Source: Nocardia sp. NBC_00508 (GTDB lineage Bacteria; Actinomycetota; Actinomycetes; Mycobacteriales; Mycobacteriaceae). From it: 64,000 nt of DNA. Shown here piece by piece: positions 36,796 to 46,479 of this stretch. Both the position numbers and the translations under genes were made by a program. Under the pieces are notes generated by a model that had not been told where the DNA came from, made no database searches, and saw only the letters and a program-made list of their open reading frames with translations. Within the stretch, counting starts at the first letter, position 1. Every line of letters starts with the position of its first letter. The stretch covers positions 2,232,001 through 2,296,000 of the forward strand of contig NZ_CP107852.1 of assembly GCF_036346875.1 (NCBI RefSeq). The letters are read 5' to 3'.

Positions 36796-37425
36796 GTGAG
36801 TGATTTCTGGAATGTCAGCTCGTCTCTGGCGTGCCTCAGCGTCGGCATTTCATTGTATGGTGCCATCGCATATCTGGCGGGGATACTGGAAGGTGACACA
36901 CGGCCGCGTATCGCATCGTGGGCGGCGTGGTGCACCGCGAATACCGTATTCGCGGTCGTGGCGTATCTCGAGGGAGCGCATCTTGCGGCGAGCATAAACG
37001 CCGCTGCGGCAGCTATGAATGCCGCGGTCATCGCCGTCGGTATAACGCGTGGGTCCGGTCTGCGACCGGGAGACAATATCGATTGGGCTTGTCTGATTTC
37101 TTCGATCGCCTGTGTAATGGTCACGGTCGAAGTACCGGAGAAGGCGTTCGGCGCACTCTTTGCCGTGTGCGCGAATCTCATTGCCACCGTGCCGACGCTC
37201 CGGCACGCATGGTTCAAACCCCATGAAGAAACCTGGCAAATGTTCGCCGCGAATGCCTTTGCCGGCGGTCTCGGCTTGCTCGGAGTGCTCATGGTGAGCG
37301 GATTCGAATTCGCTTCGATTGCCGGTCCACTGATTTCTGCGGCAGGCAATGTCGGCTTGGTTGCCCTTACGGTTGGCCGGGGTCGATTCACCGATGACGC
37401 TGTCGTCCCGGTGAGAGTTGGTTGA
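36796..37425 (+). CDS. Unknown multi-pass membrane protein (209 aa)
   Basis: Seven hydrophobic stretches can be seen, among them ACLSVGISLYGAIAYLAG, WAAWCTANTVFAVVAY, ASINAAAAAMNAAVIAVG, CLISSIACVMVTV and FAGGLGLLGVLMVSG, joined by short loops. The internal similarity of successive segments (small residues, W-A-A-W, N at helix ends) suggests a pseudo-repeat transporter-like fold, but no family is recognised. GTG 36796 is chosen because GAGGA is 9 bases away; ATG 36787 would sit directly on the RBS. Composition is AT-richer than the backbone. Confidence 0.78.
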   Translation: MSDFWNVSSSLACLSVGISLYGAIAYLAGILEGDTRPRIASWAAWCTANTVFAVVAYLEGAHLAASINAAAAAMNAAVIAVGITRGSGLRPGDNIDWACLISSIACVMVTVEVPEKAFGALFAVCANLIATVPTLRHAWFKPHEETWQMFAANAFAGGLGLLGVLMVSGFEFASIAGPLISAAGNVGLVALTVGRGRFTDDAVVPVRVG

Positions 37426-37437
37426 CCACACATGCGA

Positions 37438-37927
37438 TCACTCATCTCCAATATCGGCGACTGCTTCGCCGATCCCGGTGAACTCCCCCAGGGGCAGGCC
37501 CAACGCGCCCTCGATATCCACACCCTGTGTTCCCCGCGCTGCCTCGTCTTGCAGCGAGCGAAGCGTGCGCTCGGTGTAGACGACCGAGACGGACCACTGA
37601 CCGGTGCGCCACAGGGCGGTCGGTGACCCCCGGCCGGGCAGGTTGCTCGCACTGACAACGCCCTGGGCCCGAGGGCCGATGGCACTCTGGCCCAGGGCTT
37701 CCCGCCGAAGCCCGGCCCACTCCATCGACAGTGTCGAGCACGGTCACTACCGCGTCTCCTTCGGTCTGTAGCTGGTCGGGCGTAGCCGTGCCTGGGCTCC
37801 CTGTGCCTCCCCAGTTCGCCACGGTGCGTGCGGTGATGCTCAGCGTGGCGGCGAACTTGTCGACGCCGAGCAGCATGGCTTCCCGCAGTGCCTTCGATTC
37901 GATTCCCGTCCAGCGATAGATGATCAT
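37438..37927 (-). pseudogene. XRE-type HTH gene broken by a frameshift
   Basis: From ATG 37927 the frame gives MIIYRWTGIESKALREAM, then SITARTVANWGGTGS: the N-terminal HTH of a common actinomycete regulator type (WTG-x-E-x-x-ALREA... ). Around 37715-37735 the protein-like reading moves to another frame, which continues with LWRTGQWSVSVVYTERTLRS and ends GEFTGIGEAVADIGDE at 37438. Past that point the first frame becomes Arg/Gly-rich noise. A one-base indel is the simplest reading; two overlapping genes are an alternative. Confidence 0.55.
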
Positions 37928-38157
37928 CGGTCCAGCTCCAGCTCCAGCCCCTGCTCGCGCTGCCGTTGTGCAGCGAAACGACACCGCACTATGAACGCGG
38001 CCGAGCCTCTCGACGAGGCGCTCTGTTCGTCGTTGCCGATGCTGCTCACTGCGGGCGCGAGCGTTTCGGAGCACCGGCGGGCCAATGCTCGGTCCAGATT
38101 CCGCCAGCCGGGAATGATCTTGCGGGGCAGTCTCGAGGTGTGGATACGACAACGACG

Positions 38158-38850
38158 ATGACTACGCACATCGGAATCGAGCCGGGCATCCTGTATTTCG
38201 GAACGCCAGTCGTGCTGATCTCCACGGTGAACGAAGACGGAACGCCGAACCTCGCGCCGATGTCGTCGGCGTTCTGGCTCGGTTGGCGCTGCATCTTGGG
38301 GCTGGGTGCCGGATCGAAGACGCCGCAGAACATGCTCCGCACCGGAGAATGCGTGTTGAATCTGCCCTCCGACGCGCTTGCCCCTGCTGTCGACCGGCTG
38401 GCGCTCACGACGGGAACCGATCCGGTACCGCCGCTCAAGCTGGAGCGTGGCTACCGGTACGAGCCGGACAAATTCGGCACGGCGGGACTGACTCCGGTCG
38501 CATCGGAAACCGTTGCGCCACCGCGGGTCGCCGAATGCCCGGTCGCCCTTGAGGCCGTGGTCGAGGCCGAGCATCCGCTCGCGGCCGATGACCCGAAGCA
38601 GACCGGGTACGTGGTCGTCATCGAGGTACGCATCACGCGCGTCCTGGTGCACGAGAACATCCGGATGGCGGGAACGACGGACCGTATCGACCCGGACGCC
38701 TGGCGCCCGCTCATCATGAGCTTCCAACAGCTCTACGGCCTCGGCGAGCGAGCACACCCGTCGACACTCGCCCAGGTCCCGGAACGCCTCTACCGGACGC
38801 CCGACTTCGATCGGGCGCGCACAGCGCGGAGCCAAGCACATGGTCAGTGA
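38158..38850 (+). CDS. Flavin reductase-like (FMN-binding split barrel) protein
   Basis: A 230-residue protein with the flavin-reductase split-barrel pattern: TPVVLISTVNEDGTPNLAPM, then WRCILGLGAGSKTPQNMLRT and ECVLNLPSDALAPAV. Such proteins reduce FMN with NAD(P)H or bind it in other redox roles. ATG 38158 is used; GTG 38140 is in frame six codons upstream and has a G-rich stretch before it. It stands alone, flanked by the broken HTH gene and the tannase-like gene. Confidence 0.85.
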   Translation: MTTHIGIEPGILYFGTPVVLISTVNEDGTPNLAPMSSAFWLGWRCILGLGAGSKTPQNMLRTGECVLNLPSDALAPAVDRLALTTGTDPVPPLKLERGYRYEPDKFGTAGLTPVASETVAPPRVAECPVALEAVVEAEHPLAADDPKQTGYVVVIEVRITRVLVHENIRMAGTTDRIDPDAWRPLIMSFQQLYGLGERAHPSTLAQVPERLYRTPDFDRARTARSQAHGQ

Positions 38851-39087
38851 CGAGGACACGGTGACTTGCCGTGACCAGACAGACACCCCCCGCTCTTGCG
38901 AGCAAGCGATCTGGTAGCCAATGGATCGCCGAACTTGGTGACGCAGCGCAACACATTCGCGGGCGATAGGTCTGACACCGATATCCTTTCCTCTCAGCTC
39001 TACCCGAATACCAGCTGATTCGTTCCAGCGACAGTTCCACCGACGCCCGTCGCGCCATGACTTGTCACGTACGCGAAGGAGATAGCT

Positions 39088-40554
39088 GTGCAGCGCAGAG
39101 CGATGCTCAAGGGATGTGCCGCGGCGGTGGCCGTGCCGATCTTCGGTACCGCTTGCTCGCGAAAGGCCGAGGGGAACCCGATGGACGCCTTGGTCTTCGA
39201 CCCGGACAGGTTCACGGTGGAGACGAAGACCGTGGCCACCGTCGAGTGCGACAAGAAGGTGACCTATCGCCTCTATCGGGGGATCGTCTACGTCGCGGAA
39301 CCGGTGGACGAGGCCTATCAGAGTTTGAATATCAGTGTTCCCGTCGAAGTCGACGGAAAGCCGGTCGACACGAGCAAGGCGCCCATTCTCTTCAGCAACT
39401 CGGTCGGGGGATACCTCTCGTCGTCGGCGACGAGCAGCAAGCCGAATGGCTTCGACGGCGGCGATCGGACCAGGAACCCGGACCTCGCCTTGGTCGCGGG
39501 GTACGTCGTCGTGGAGTCCGGCGCACGCGGGCGTGACCTGGTCGCCGACGACGGCGTGCACTACGGCGTGGCCCCGGCCGCCATCGTCGACCTGAAGGCC
39601 GCCGTCCGGTACCTGCGGCACAATTCCGGTCGCGTGCCGGGAAACACCGACCGGATCGTCACGACCGGGGTCAGCGCGGGCGGCGCGCTCTCTGCCCTGC
39701 TGGGCGCGTCCGGCGACAGCCGGATATACGACCGGTACCTCGATGAACTGGGCGCGGCGGACGCCAGTGATGCCGTCTTCGCCAGCGCCTGCTACTGCCC
39801 CATCGCCGATCTCGAGCACGCGGATATGGCGTACGAATGGAATTGGGGCGCCAACCCGCTGGCCTCCGGCGAACTCGACCCGACCGTCTCACGGGAATTG
39901 AGCAGGGCGTTCGTCGACTACCAGGCGTCACTCGGCCTGCAAGGGAAGAACGGGTTCGGACCGATCACGGCCGACAACTACGGCCGATATCTCGTGCGGA
40001 CCTACCTCGAACCGGCCGCCACCGAGTACCTCACGGATCTGACCGCCCCCGAACGATCCAGCTACCTGGCCGACAACACCTGGATCACCTGGGCAGGCGA
40101 TCGAGCGGAGTTCCCGTGGCAGGACTTTCTCGTTCACGTCGGGCAGCGCACGAAGAACGCGCCCGCGTTCGACGCGTTCGATCTGTCGTCCGGCGAGAAC
40201 AACTTGTTCGGTGTGGGAACGACCAAGGCCAGGCACTTCACCCACTACAGCCTGCGGACCGCGACCGGCGACGCAGGCGCACAACTCGACCGTGACCTGC
40301 CCGAGAAGATCACCATGATGAACCCGACGCACTTCATCGGGCAGAGGAATCCCGCGCGGGCCAAGCACTGGTGGATTCGCGTCGGCACCAAGGACACCGA
40401 CACCTCGTTGACGGTCGTGGGCAATCTCGCCGCCGGACTCGAGAACCTGGGCGACGCCGTCGACGCCGCGATGTACTGGGACGCAGGGCACGGCAGCAAT
40501 GAAGACCCGGAGGACTTCATCGAGTGGATCGGCAAGGTGACCGGCTACAGGTAG
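39088..40554 (+). CDS. Tat-exported lipoprotein, subtype B tannase-like alpha/beta hydrolase
   Basis: A 488-residue protein. MQRRAMLKGCAAAVAVPIFG has a twin Arg followed by a hydrophobic core and a lipobox FGTACS, so Tat export and lipidation are likely. The hydrolase domain has the nucleophile elbow TTGVSAGGALSALLG and a His in YWDAGHGSNEDP; the arrangement fits subtype B tannases, which cleave gallate or similar esters. An AAGGAG site precedes the GTG start. Substrate is inferred from the family only. Confidence 0.85.
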   Translation: MQRRAMLKGCAAAVAVPIFGTACSRKAEGNPMDALVFDPDRFTVETKTVATVECDKKVTYRLYRGIVYVAEPVDEAYQSLNISVPVEVDGKPVDTSKAPILFSNSVGGYLSSSATSSKPNGFDGGDRTRNPDLALVAGYVVVESGARGRDLVADDGVHYGVAPAAIVDLKAAVRYLRHNSGRVPGNTDRIVTTGVSAGGALSALLGASGDSRIYDRYLDELGAADASDAVFASACYCPIADLEHADMAYEWNWGANPLASGELDPTVSRELSRAFVDYQASLGLQGKNGFGPITADNYGRYLVRTYLEPAATEYLTDLTAPERSSYLADNTWITWAGDRAEFPWQDFLVHVGQRTKNAPAFDAFDLSSGENNLFGVGTTKARHFTHYSLRTATGDAGAQLDRDLPEKITMMNPTHFIGQRNPARAKHWWIRVGTKDTDTSLTVVGNLAAGLENLGDAVDAAMYWDAGHGSNEDPEDFIEWIGKVTGYR

Positions 40555-40624
40555 AACGAGAACCGCGGTTGCCCCCAATTTCCCGGGACCTTGTGGACAA
40601 CCGCGCCGCAAAGCGAGATCGCCG

Positions 40625-43600
40625 CTAGCAACGCGGCGGCTCGATACCGAGTTCGCGCAAACGCTCGGCGTAGACCGCCACGTTGCCGAGCTTGATGTCC
40701 TCGTAGCCGCGCACGACATCGGCGAGGCCGGCGGCCTCCACGGCACGGTCGTAGTTCTCCGCGTCGAGGGTGTCGGCGAGGGTGGTCACCATCTCGAGGT
40801 AGTGGTCGCGCAGGGCACGCTCTACCCGGCGCACGTGGGCGTAGCCGAACGGATCGAACTTGGTGCCGCGCAGTCTCTTTCCCCTGGCCAGCAAACGCAG
40901 TGCGAAGTGGCCGCGCGGGCCGATGCCGATCTTCTTCTCGCGGCCCATGGCCCGCAGGATCGGCGGGTGCAGCCGGTAGGTCAGGTTCGCGCCATCGGGC
41001 AGCTGCGCCGCGACGTCGTCCAGGAAAGCCGGATCGGTGAGCCTGCGCGCCACCTCGTACTCGTCCTTGTACGCGGTGAACTTGTACAAGCCGCGCGCCA
41101 CTTGCTCACTGAATTCGGTGCGGTCGCCGACTCGGCTCTGCGCCTCCCAAACCCGTTGCACGGCGCCTACGTACGCGCGGGCGATTCCGGCGCTCTGGAA
41201 TCCGATCAACTCTTCGGCCCGCAACTCCACCAGCCGCCGGGTCTCCCCTACCGCAGTCAGTCCATCGAAAAGGCTTGTGGGCACTGGTCTTTCAGCCTTG
41301 GGTCGACGCTGCCGCGTGGTAGCCGCGGCGAACTCGTCCGGCCGCGCCACCGCGACCCGGCCCCAGCGGAACGCGGCGATGTTCGCGCCGACCGCGACGC
41401 CGTTGATCTCGATCGCCTCCTCGATCGCCGCTGCGGGCAACCGCAGGCCGCCGACCTGGTAGGCGGCGCCGACCAACAGGAAGTTCGCCGCGGCGGTGGT
41501 GCCGAACAGCGCTTCCGCCGCGGCCAGCGCGTCGAACGAGTGCACCGAGCGCGACGCCTGCGCCAGACGGCTCAGTAGCTGCCGCTCCTCCGGGTAGGAC
41601 ACCGACTTGTCGTAGACCATGTCGCCGGTCGGCGTCCTGCTGGTCGACGCCACGGCCACGGTGGCCGTCCGCGAGCCGTAGGCGAGATTCTTGTCATCGG
41701 TGGCGGCGAGCAGGTCGAACGCGACGATGCAGTCGGCGGAGGCGGGCGCCAGCCGGTTCGCCGGTTCCAGATCGCCGAGCACGAACCGCAGGTGGGAGAC
41801 CACGGGCCCGGCCTTCTGGCTCAAGCCGATCTGATCCAGGCTCGCGACCTCGTATCCGGCCCGCATCGCCGCGGTGGCCAGCACCTGGTTGACGGTCACG
41901 ATGCCGGTTCCGCCGATACCCGCGAGGAAGACGTTCTGTGTCGATGTCGGCGCCGGGTAGGGAAGGTCGGGCACTCGCGGCGGCTCGGGGCGCCGAATGC
42001 CAGTGCGCTTCTTCGCCTTCGCCGGGTCGGGCAGCTCGACCGTGACGAATGAGGGGCAGTCGCCGTTCAGGCAGCTGTAGTCGGTGTTGCAGGAGGTCTG
42101 GTCGATTCTGGTCTTCCTGCCGAACTCGGTGTCCACCGGCTGGACCGAGAGGCAGTTGCTCTGCACGCCGCAGTCGCCACAGCCCTCACACACCGCCTCG
42201 TTGATGACCACCCTGGTGCGGCGCACCGGCAACGTGCCGCGCTTGCGCTGCCGCCGGGCGTCGGCGGCGCAGTGCTGGTCGTAGATGAGCACCGTGACGC
42301 CGGGCACCTCGCGCAGGATGCGCTGCGCTTCGTCGAGCCGATCCCGGTGCCAGAGCAGCGTGCCGGGGGCCAGATCACGCTTGCGGTAACGCTCGGGCTC
42401 GTCGGCGCAGACGATGATCCGCCGCACGCCTTCGGTAGTGAGCTTGTGGGTGAGCATCGGCACGGTGAGCGCGCCCTCCGCATGCTGCGCGCCGGTCATC
42501 GCGACGACGTCGTTGTGCAGCAATTTGAAGGTGATGTTCACCCCCGCCGCGACACACGCCTGGACAGCGAGCTGACCGGAGTGGAAGTACGTGCCATCGC
42601 CGATGTTCTGGAACAGATGCGGTACGTCGGTGAACGGGGCCTGGCCGATCCATTGCGCGCCTTCACCGCCCATCTGGGTCAGCCCGGTGACCTTGCTGTC
42701 GGCGCGACCCGACATGGTCACCATGGTGTGACAGCCGATGCCGCCGCCGGCCAGCGAGCCTTCGGGTATGGCGGTAGAGCGGTTGTGCGGGCAGCCGCTA
42801 CAGAAGTAGGCCGCACGTTTGGCAGGCAGGACGGCCAGCGACAGTGGTTGCGGCAGTGGACGTTTCAATTCGAGATAGTCGTCGAGCACGCGGCGCAGCG
42901 GCGCGGCGATGCGCCCGGAGGTGAGTTCGCCGTCCTGCCCGAACAGGGGACGGCCCGAAGCGTCCCGCTTACCGACGATTTCGGGAGCGCCGAGAGTGCC
43001 GTACAGGATGTCCCGGATCTGGGTTTCGACGAAGGCGGTCTTGTCCTCGACGACGATCAGCCGAGCGAGCCCGTCGGCGAATTCGCGAACCCGTTCGGGC
43101 GCGATGGGGTACGGCATGCCGATGCGCAGCAGTCGGATGCCCGCGCGGCGCAGCGTGTCGTCGTCCGCGCCGAGGTCGATCAGGGCTTGCCGGACCGCAT
43201 CGAAAGCCGGTCCGGTGGCGGCGATTCCAACAGTGGCGTGAGCGGGGTTCACCTCGATCACGTCCAACCCGTTGCGTGTGCTGTAGGCCTGCACCAGTTC
43301 CCAGCGCGGACCGTAGAGATCCGCCTCCGCGAGCAGGCTGTCCGCGGGCGCGGCCATCGGACGCTGCCGGTAGCGGAACGGCCGTCCCTCCCAGTCGATC
43401 TCGGGCACGACGATGTCGATGTCGCCGATCGAACCGTCGACCGTCCAGGCGCCGTCGGCGACGTCGGCGACGATCTTGAGCGCCACGAGGCACCCCGAGG
43501 CGCGCGACAGGGCGACGCCGTGCAAGCCCATGGTGATGATCTCGCGGGCGTTGCGGGGGAACAGCACCGGGATGTTCATCGCCGCCAGCGAGCGCTCGCT

Positions 43601-44098
43601 CACCGCGGGCACGGTGGAGGACTTCGACGCCGGATCGTCGCCGACCAGCAGCAGCACGCCGCCGCGCGCGTTCACGCCGTACATGTTGGCGTGCCGCAGC
43701 GCATCGGTAGCCCGGTCCAGCCCCGGCCCCTTGCCGTACCAGACACCGACGACGCCGTCGTGCGTCGCGGTGCCGGCGGGCAAGTCGGCCTGGCTGCCCC
43801 ACACCGAAGTCGCGGCCAATTCCTCGTTCAATCCGGGGACGAACGTGATGTCGTGATCGGCGAGCACATCCGGCATCCCGGCCAGCATCTTGTCGACGCC
43901 GCCGAGCGGACTGCCCTGATAGCCCGAGACGAACGTGCCGACCCGCCGGCCGGCGCGCAGATCGCGCACGTGCTGCTCGACCAGCTGTCGAGCGATGGCC
44001 TGGACGCCGGTGAGGACAACCGTCCCCGCGCCCACGCGGTAACGGTCGGCAAGGTCATAGGGAGCTGCGATCAGATCGCGGTCAGCGAGCTCGGTCAT
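40625..44098 (-). CDS. Indolepyruvate ferredoxin oxidoreductase, fused (1157 aa)
   Basis: A long fusion of the TPP-dependent alpha part and gamma part of 2-oxoacid:ferredoxin oxidoreductases. The N-terminus has VSGYQGSPLGGVDKMLAG, TPP-binding region GGEGAQWIGQAPFTDVPHL, a ferredoxin-like Cys cluster CEGCGDCGVQSNC with further Cys downstream (QTSCNTDYSCLNGDCPS), and the C-terminal gamma part FLAGIGGTGIVTVNQVL. It decarboxylates aryl-pyruvates to aryl-acetyl-CoA. ATG 44098 is chosen; the open frame continues left but is noise. It ends convergent with the tannase-like gene. Confidence 0.93.
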   Translation of the reverse strand: MTELADRDLIAAPYDLADRYRVGAGTVVLTGVQAIARQLVEQHVRDLRAGRRVGTFVSGYQGSPLGGVDKMLAGMPDVLADHDITFVPGLNEELAATSVWGSQADLPAGTATHDGVVGVWYGKGPGLDRATDALRHANMYGVNARGGVLLLVGDDPASKSSTVPAVSERSLAAMNIPVLFPRNAREIITMGLHGVALSRASGCLVALKIVADVADGAWTVDGSIGDIDIVVPEIDWEGRPFRYRQRPMAAPADSLLAEADLYGPRWELVQAYSTRNGLDVIEVNPAHATVGIAATGPAFDAVRQALIDLGADDDTLRRAGIRLLRIGMPYPIAPERVREFADGLARLIVVEDKTAFVETQIRDILYGTLGAPEIVGKRDASGRPLFGQDGELTSGRIAAPLRRVLDDYLELKRPLPQPLSLAVLPAKRAAYFCSGCPHNRSTAIPEGSLAGGGIGCHTMVTMSGRADSKVTGLTQMGGEGAQWIGQAPFTDVPHLFQNIGDGTYFHSGQLAVQACVAAGVNITFKLLHNDVVAMTGAQHAEGALTVPMLTHKLTTEGVRRIIVCADEPERYRKRDLAPGTLLWHRDRLDEAQRILREVPGVTVLIYDQHCAADARRQRKRGTLPVRRTRVVINEAVCEGCGDCGVQSNCLSVQPVDTEFGRKTRIDQTSCNTDYSCLNGDCPSFVTVELPDPAKAKKRTGIRRPEPPRVPDLPYPAPTSTQNVFLAGIGGTGIVTVNQVLATAAMRAGYEVASLDQIGLSQKAGPVVSHLRFVLGDLEPANRLAPASADCIVAFDLLAATDDKNLAYGSRTATVAVASTSRTPTGDMVYDKSVSYPEERQLLSRLAQASRSVHSFDALAAAEALFGTTAAANFLLVGAAYQVGGLRLPAAAIEEAIEINGVAVGANIAAFRWGRVAVARPDEFAAATTRQRRPKAERPVPTSLFDGLTAVGETRRLVELRAEELIGFQSAGIARAYVGAVQRVWEAQSRVGDRTEFSEQVARGLYKFTAYKDEYEVARRLTDPAFLDDVAAQLPDGANLTYRLHPPILRAMGREKKIGIGPRGHFALRLLARGKRLRGTKFDPFGYAHVRRVERALRDHYLEMVTTLADTLDAENYDRAVEAAGLADVVRGYEDIKLGNVAVYAERLRELGIEPPRC

Positions 44099-44371
44099 AC
44101 AGATCCACCCGTCCGCTCGGCACCGATCCGGCACCTCGCATCGTTGAGCACTTGGTGCCGACATCCTGTATCCGAAGATCTGAACGCACAACCTATAGAA
44201 AACTGACTGAGCATTCTGCACAATCAGATAAGCCCACGATGGGCACGGACTTTGCACAGTGCGAGGTAAATGTGATGACGCACACAACGACCTCCCGGCA
44301 GGACGGAGCTGTGGGCACGCCACACCGCGTTGCTCCCCCACACCGGTCCGCACCTGTGTGAAGGTTGAGAG

Positions 44372-44860
44372 ATGGGTATGCGCAGGAGGGGCACGGCGGT
44401 CGTCGCAGCCGCCGCGCTGTGGGCGTTGACCGCGTGCGGGCAGCAGGCGCCGGACGCGGATTCGGACGCCACCTCCGCACGGGATCCGACCGCCGCGGCG
44501 GCGCCGGGCGCGCGCGCCGATCCGGGTTCCCGCCGCTACGCGGGCGGAACAATGGTCGTCATCCCGCACGCGGCCGATCTGGAACCGAGTACGGCGATGG
44601 CCTTCTCGGAGTACGACATCGATGACGGCACGGACAAGCTCGCGATCCACATCCCCGGGCCGGTCGGCTGCCCGAGCATCGGGTTCACCGCGCGGGTCGA
44701 GGAATCGGCTGAGCGGGTGAGCGTGCGGCTGATCCGGGGCCTGCATCGCGGCATGCCGCCGTGCCAGGGCGCAAGCCCGGAGCAGAAGCGCGAGTACGGC
44801 GTGGTCGTCGTCGACCTGGAACACCCGCTGGGCAATCGGACGGTGCTCAGTCTCGGGTGA
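44372..44860 (+). CDS. Hypothetical lipoprotein (162 aa)
   Basis: Signal sequence with basic start RRRGTAVVAAAALWALTACG, lipobox LTACG; a low-complexity Asp/Ala linker follows, then a small beta-rich domain with two Cys (GPVGCPSIGFTARV and GMPPCQGAS). It is presumably anchored to the outer face of the membrane. Starts ATG 44372 or 44378. No domain recognised. Confidence 0.8.
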   Translation: MGMRRRGTAVVAAAALWALTACGQQAPDADSDATSARDPTAAAAPGARADPGSRRYAGGTMVVIPHAADLEPSTAMAFSEYDIDDGTDKLAIHIPGPVGCPSIGFTARVEESAERVSVRLIRGLHRGMPPCQGASPEQKREYGVVVVDLEHPLGNRTVLSLG

Positions 44861-45237
44861 GCCCCCGGGCGCGTGCGGTTCCGCTTACCGGTCCATGGGC
44901 AGCCACTCAATAGTGATCTTGTCGAACACCGAGCCGCACGTGTTGTGATTTGTACTGTTCGTCGTTTCTCTTTCGGCATTCCGCTCGGTTCGACGCTATT
45001 TTCGCAGCGGATGGTGCCGCCTCCGAGGCCACCGGCGGTCCCGGAGCAGAAGGAGGGTGCACCAGTTCGCCGCGATCGGCCCCGGCCGTTCCGGTGATTC
45101 CTTCTGTTCCTTCCTGCGGCGAACGAGGTGGTTCGCCGCGGGTTTCCGTGCAGTGCCGGTCCGTCCGAAGCACCGACGCCGCGGCACGACCGTCGCGCGC
45201 CGGTGGGTCGGTGGCGGCTGACTTTCGAAGGAAAACC
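44861..45237. other. Leader region of the lipase gene, no supported gene
   Basis: No frame with a start and RBS. A short minus-strand frame ending ITIEWLPMDR (stop near 44884) looks protein-like but has no start codon, perhaps a gene scar. Confidence 0.45.
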
Positions 45238-46425
45238 GTGTCCAGAATTCCGTTCCGGATCGCGATCTTGCTGTTGAGCGTCGTCTCGGTCGGCCTGCTC
45301 GGCCTCCCCGCGACGGCTCAGCCGCTCTACCCCACGCCCGACCCTGATTTGTTCTACAGCGCGCCGCCTGAGCTGGCGGCGCTGGCGCCCGGCGACGTAG
45401 TGCGGGCCCGCAGGATCGACACCGGTCTCTACGTGGGGACCGAGGGCTGGCAGGTGGCGTTCCGGTCCACCAACTCACAGGGCGAGCCGGTCATGGGCGT
45501 CACGACCGTCCTGCTGCCGGTCGGCGTCGAGAACCCGCCGCTGGTCTCCTATCAAGCGTTGATCAACTCCCTCGGTACCCAGTGCAACCCGTCGCGCTCG
45601 CTGTTCAACGGCGAATTGCAGGACGCCGTCGGCGCGATGCTGCCGATCGGACGCGGCTGGGCGATCTCGCTGCCGGACTACCTCGGCCCCACCTCCGCCT
45701 ACGGCGCGGCGAAGCTGGGCGGCATGATGACCCTCGACAGCGTCAAGGCCGTGCGCAAGGTCGCCGATCTCGGTCTGTCCAACTCCCCGGTCGCCATCGC
45801 GGGCTATTCCGGCGGCGGCATGGCCACCGCCTGGGCGGCCGCGTTGCAACCCAGTTACGCGCCGGATCTGCGCCTCACCGCGGCCGTGGCCGGCGGCATC
45901 CCGGCGGACCTGGAGGCGATGGCGATGTCGCTCGGCTTCGAGCCGCACCCGGGATTCGGGCTTGCCTTCGCCGCGGCCATGGGACTGGAACGCGAGTACC
46001 CGGACCAGCTGCCGGTCTCCGATCAGCTCAACGCAAACGGCTTGTGGTTCCGGGAATTCACGCACGACGCCTGCCGCCGGTTCCTGCTCTTCCACGGCGC
46101 CTTCCGCAGTGCGGAGCAGATGGCGGCGACCAAGAGCCTGATGGACAGCCAGGAGGCGCGCGCGGTACTGCGGGAGAACAGCCTTCGCCACTTCCAGGGC
46201 GTTCCGACCGTTCCCACCTATCTCTGGCAGGGCCGATTCGACACGCTGACCTTCTACGGGCCCGTCGCCGAGGTCGCAGACCGGTACTGCAAGGCAGGGG
46301 CGCCGGTGGAGTTCCACACCTATGACATCTCCGAGCACATGACCGCGGCCGTCGCCGGATTCGCGGACGCGTGGAACTACGTGGAAGCCAGGTTCCGCGG
46401 CGAGCCCGCAACGACGAACTGCTGA
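45238..46425 (+). CDS. Secreted lipase (LIP family)
   Basis: A 395-residue exported alpha/beta hydrolase. The signal peptide RIPFRIAILLLSVVSVGLLG ends near PATAQP. The nucleophile is in VAIAGYSGGGMATAWAA; late Asp and His candidates are in LWQGRFDTLTFYGP and YDISEHMTAAV, as in secretory triacylglycerol lipases. GAAGGA stands before GTG 45238. The frame is open 96 codons further left but that part is not protein-like. Followed by a strong terminator. Confidence 0.92.
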   Translation: MSRIPFRIAILLLSVVSVGLLGLPATAQPLYPTPDPDLFYSAPPELAALAPGDVVRARRIDTGLYVGTEGWQVAFRSTNSQGEPVMGVTTVLLPVGVENPPLVSYQALINSLGTQCNPSRSLFNGELQDAVGAMLPIGRGWAISLPDYLGPTSAYGAAKLGGMMTLDSVKAVRKVADLGLSNSPVAIAGYSGGGMATAWAAALQPSYAPDLRLTAAVAGGIPADLEAMAMSLGFEPHPGFGLAFAAAMGLEREYPDQLPVSDQLNANGLWFREFTHDACRRFLLFHGAFRSAEQMAATKSLMDSQEARAVLRENSLRHFQGVPTVPTYLWQGRFDTLTFYGPVAEVADRYCKAGAPVEFHTYDISEHMTAAVAGFADAWNYVEARFRGEPATTNC

Positions 46426-46438
46426 GCACGCGCGAGCA

Positions 46439-46471
46439 GCGGCCCGGGAGATGATCTCCCGGGCCGCTTTT
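46439..46471. terminator. Bidirectional terminator between lipase and SDR genes
   Basis: gcggcccgggaga-tga-tctcccgggccgc: a perfect 13-bp stem with 3-base loop, then tttt. Lies between two convergent genes. Confidence 0.9.
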
Positions 46472-46479
46472 CGTTCCGA

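Noticed and set aside
37928..39819. Long minus-strand open frame
   Set aside because: Antisense to the flavin reductase and tannase-like genes, both well supported.
40565..40604. gcggttg ... caaccgc inverted repeat between convergent genes
   Set aside because: Seven-base stem with a 26-base loop and no U-tract; too weak for a terminator call.
42272..44206. 644-codon plus-strand open frame
   Set aside because: Antisense to the indolepyruvate oxidoreductase gene; His/Arg/Gly-rich shadow.
44884..44935. Minus-strand protein-like tail ITIEWLPMDR
   Set aside because: No start codon in frame after the upstream stop; too short to call a gene.
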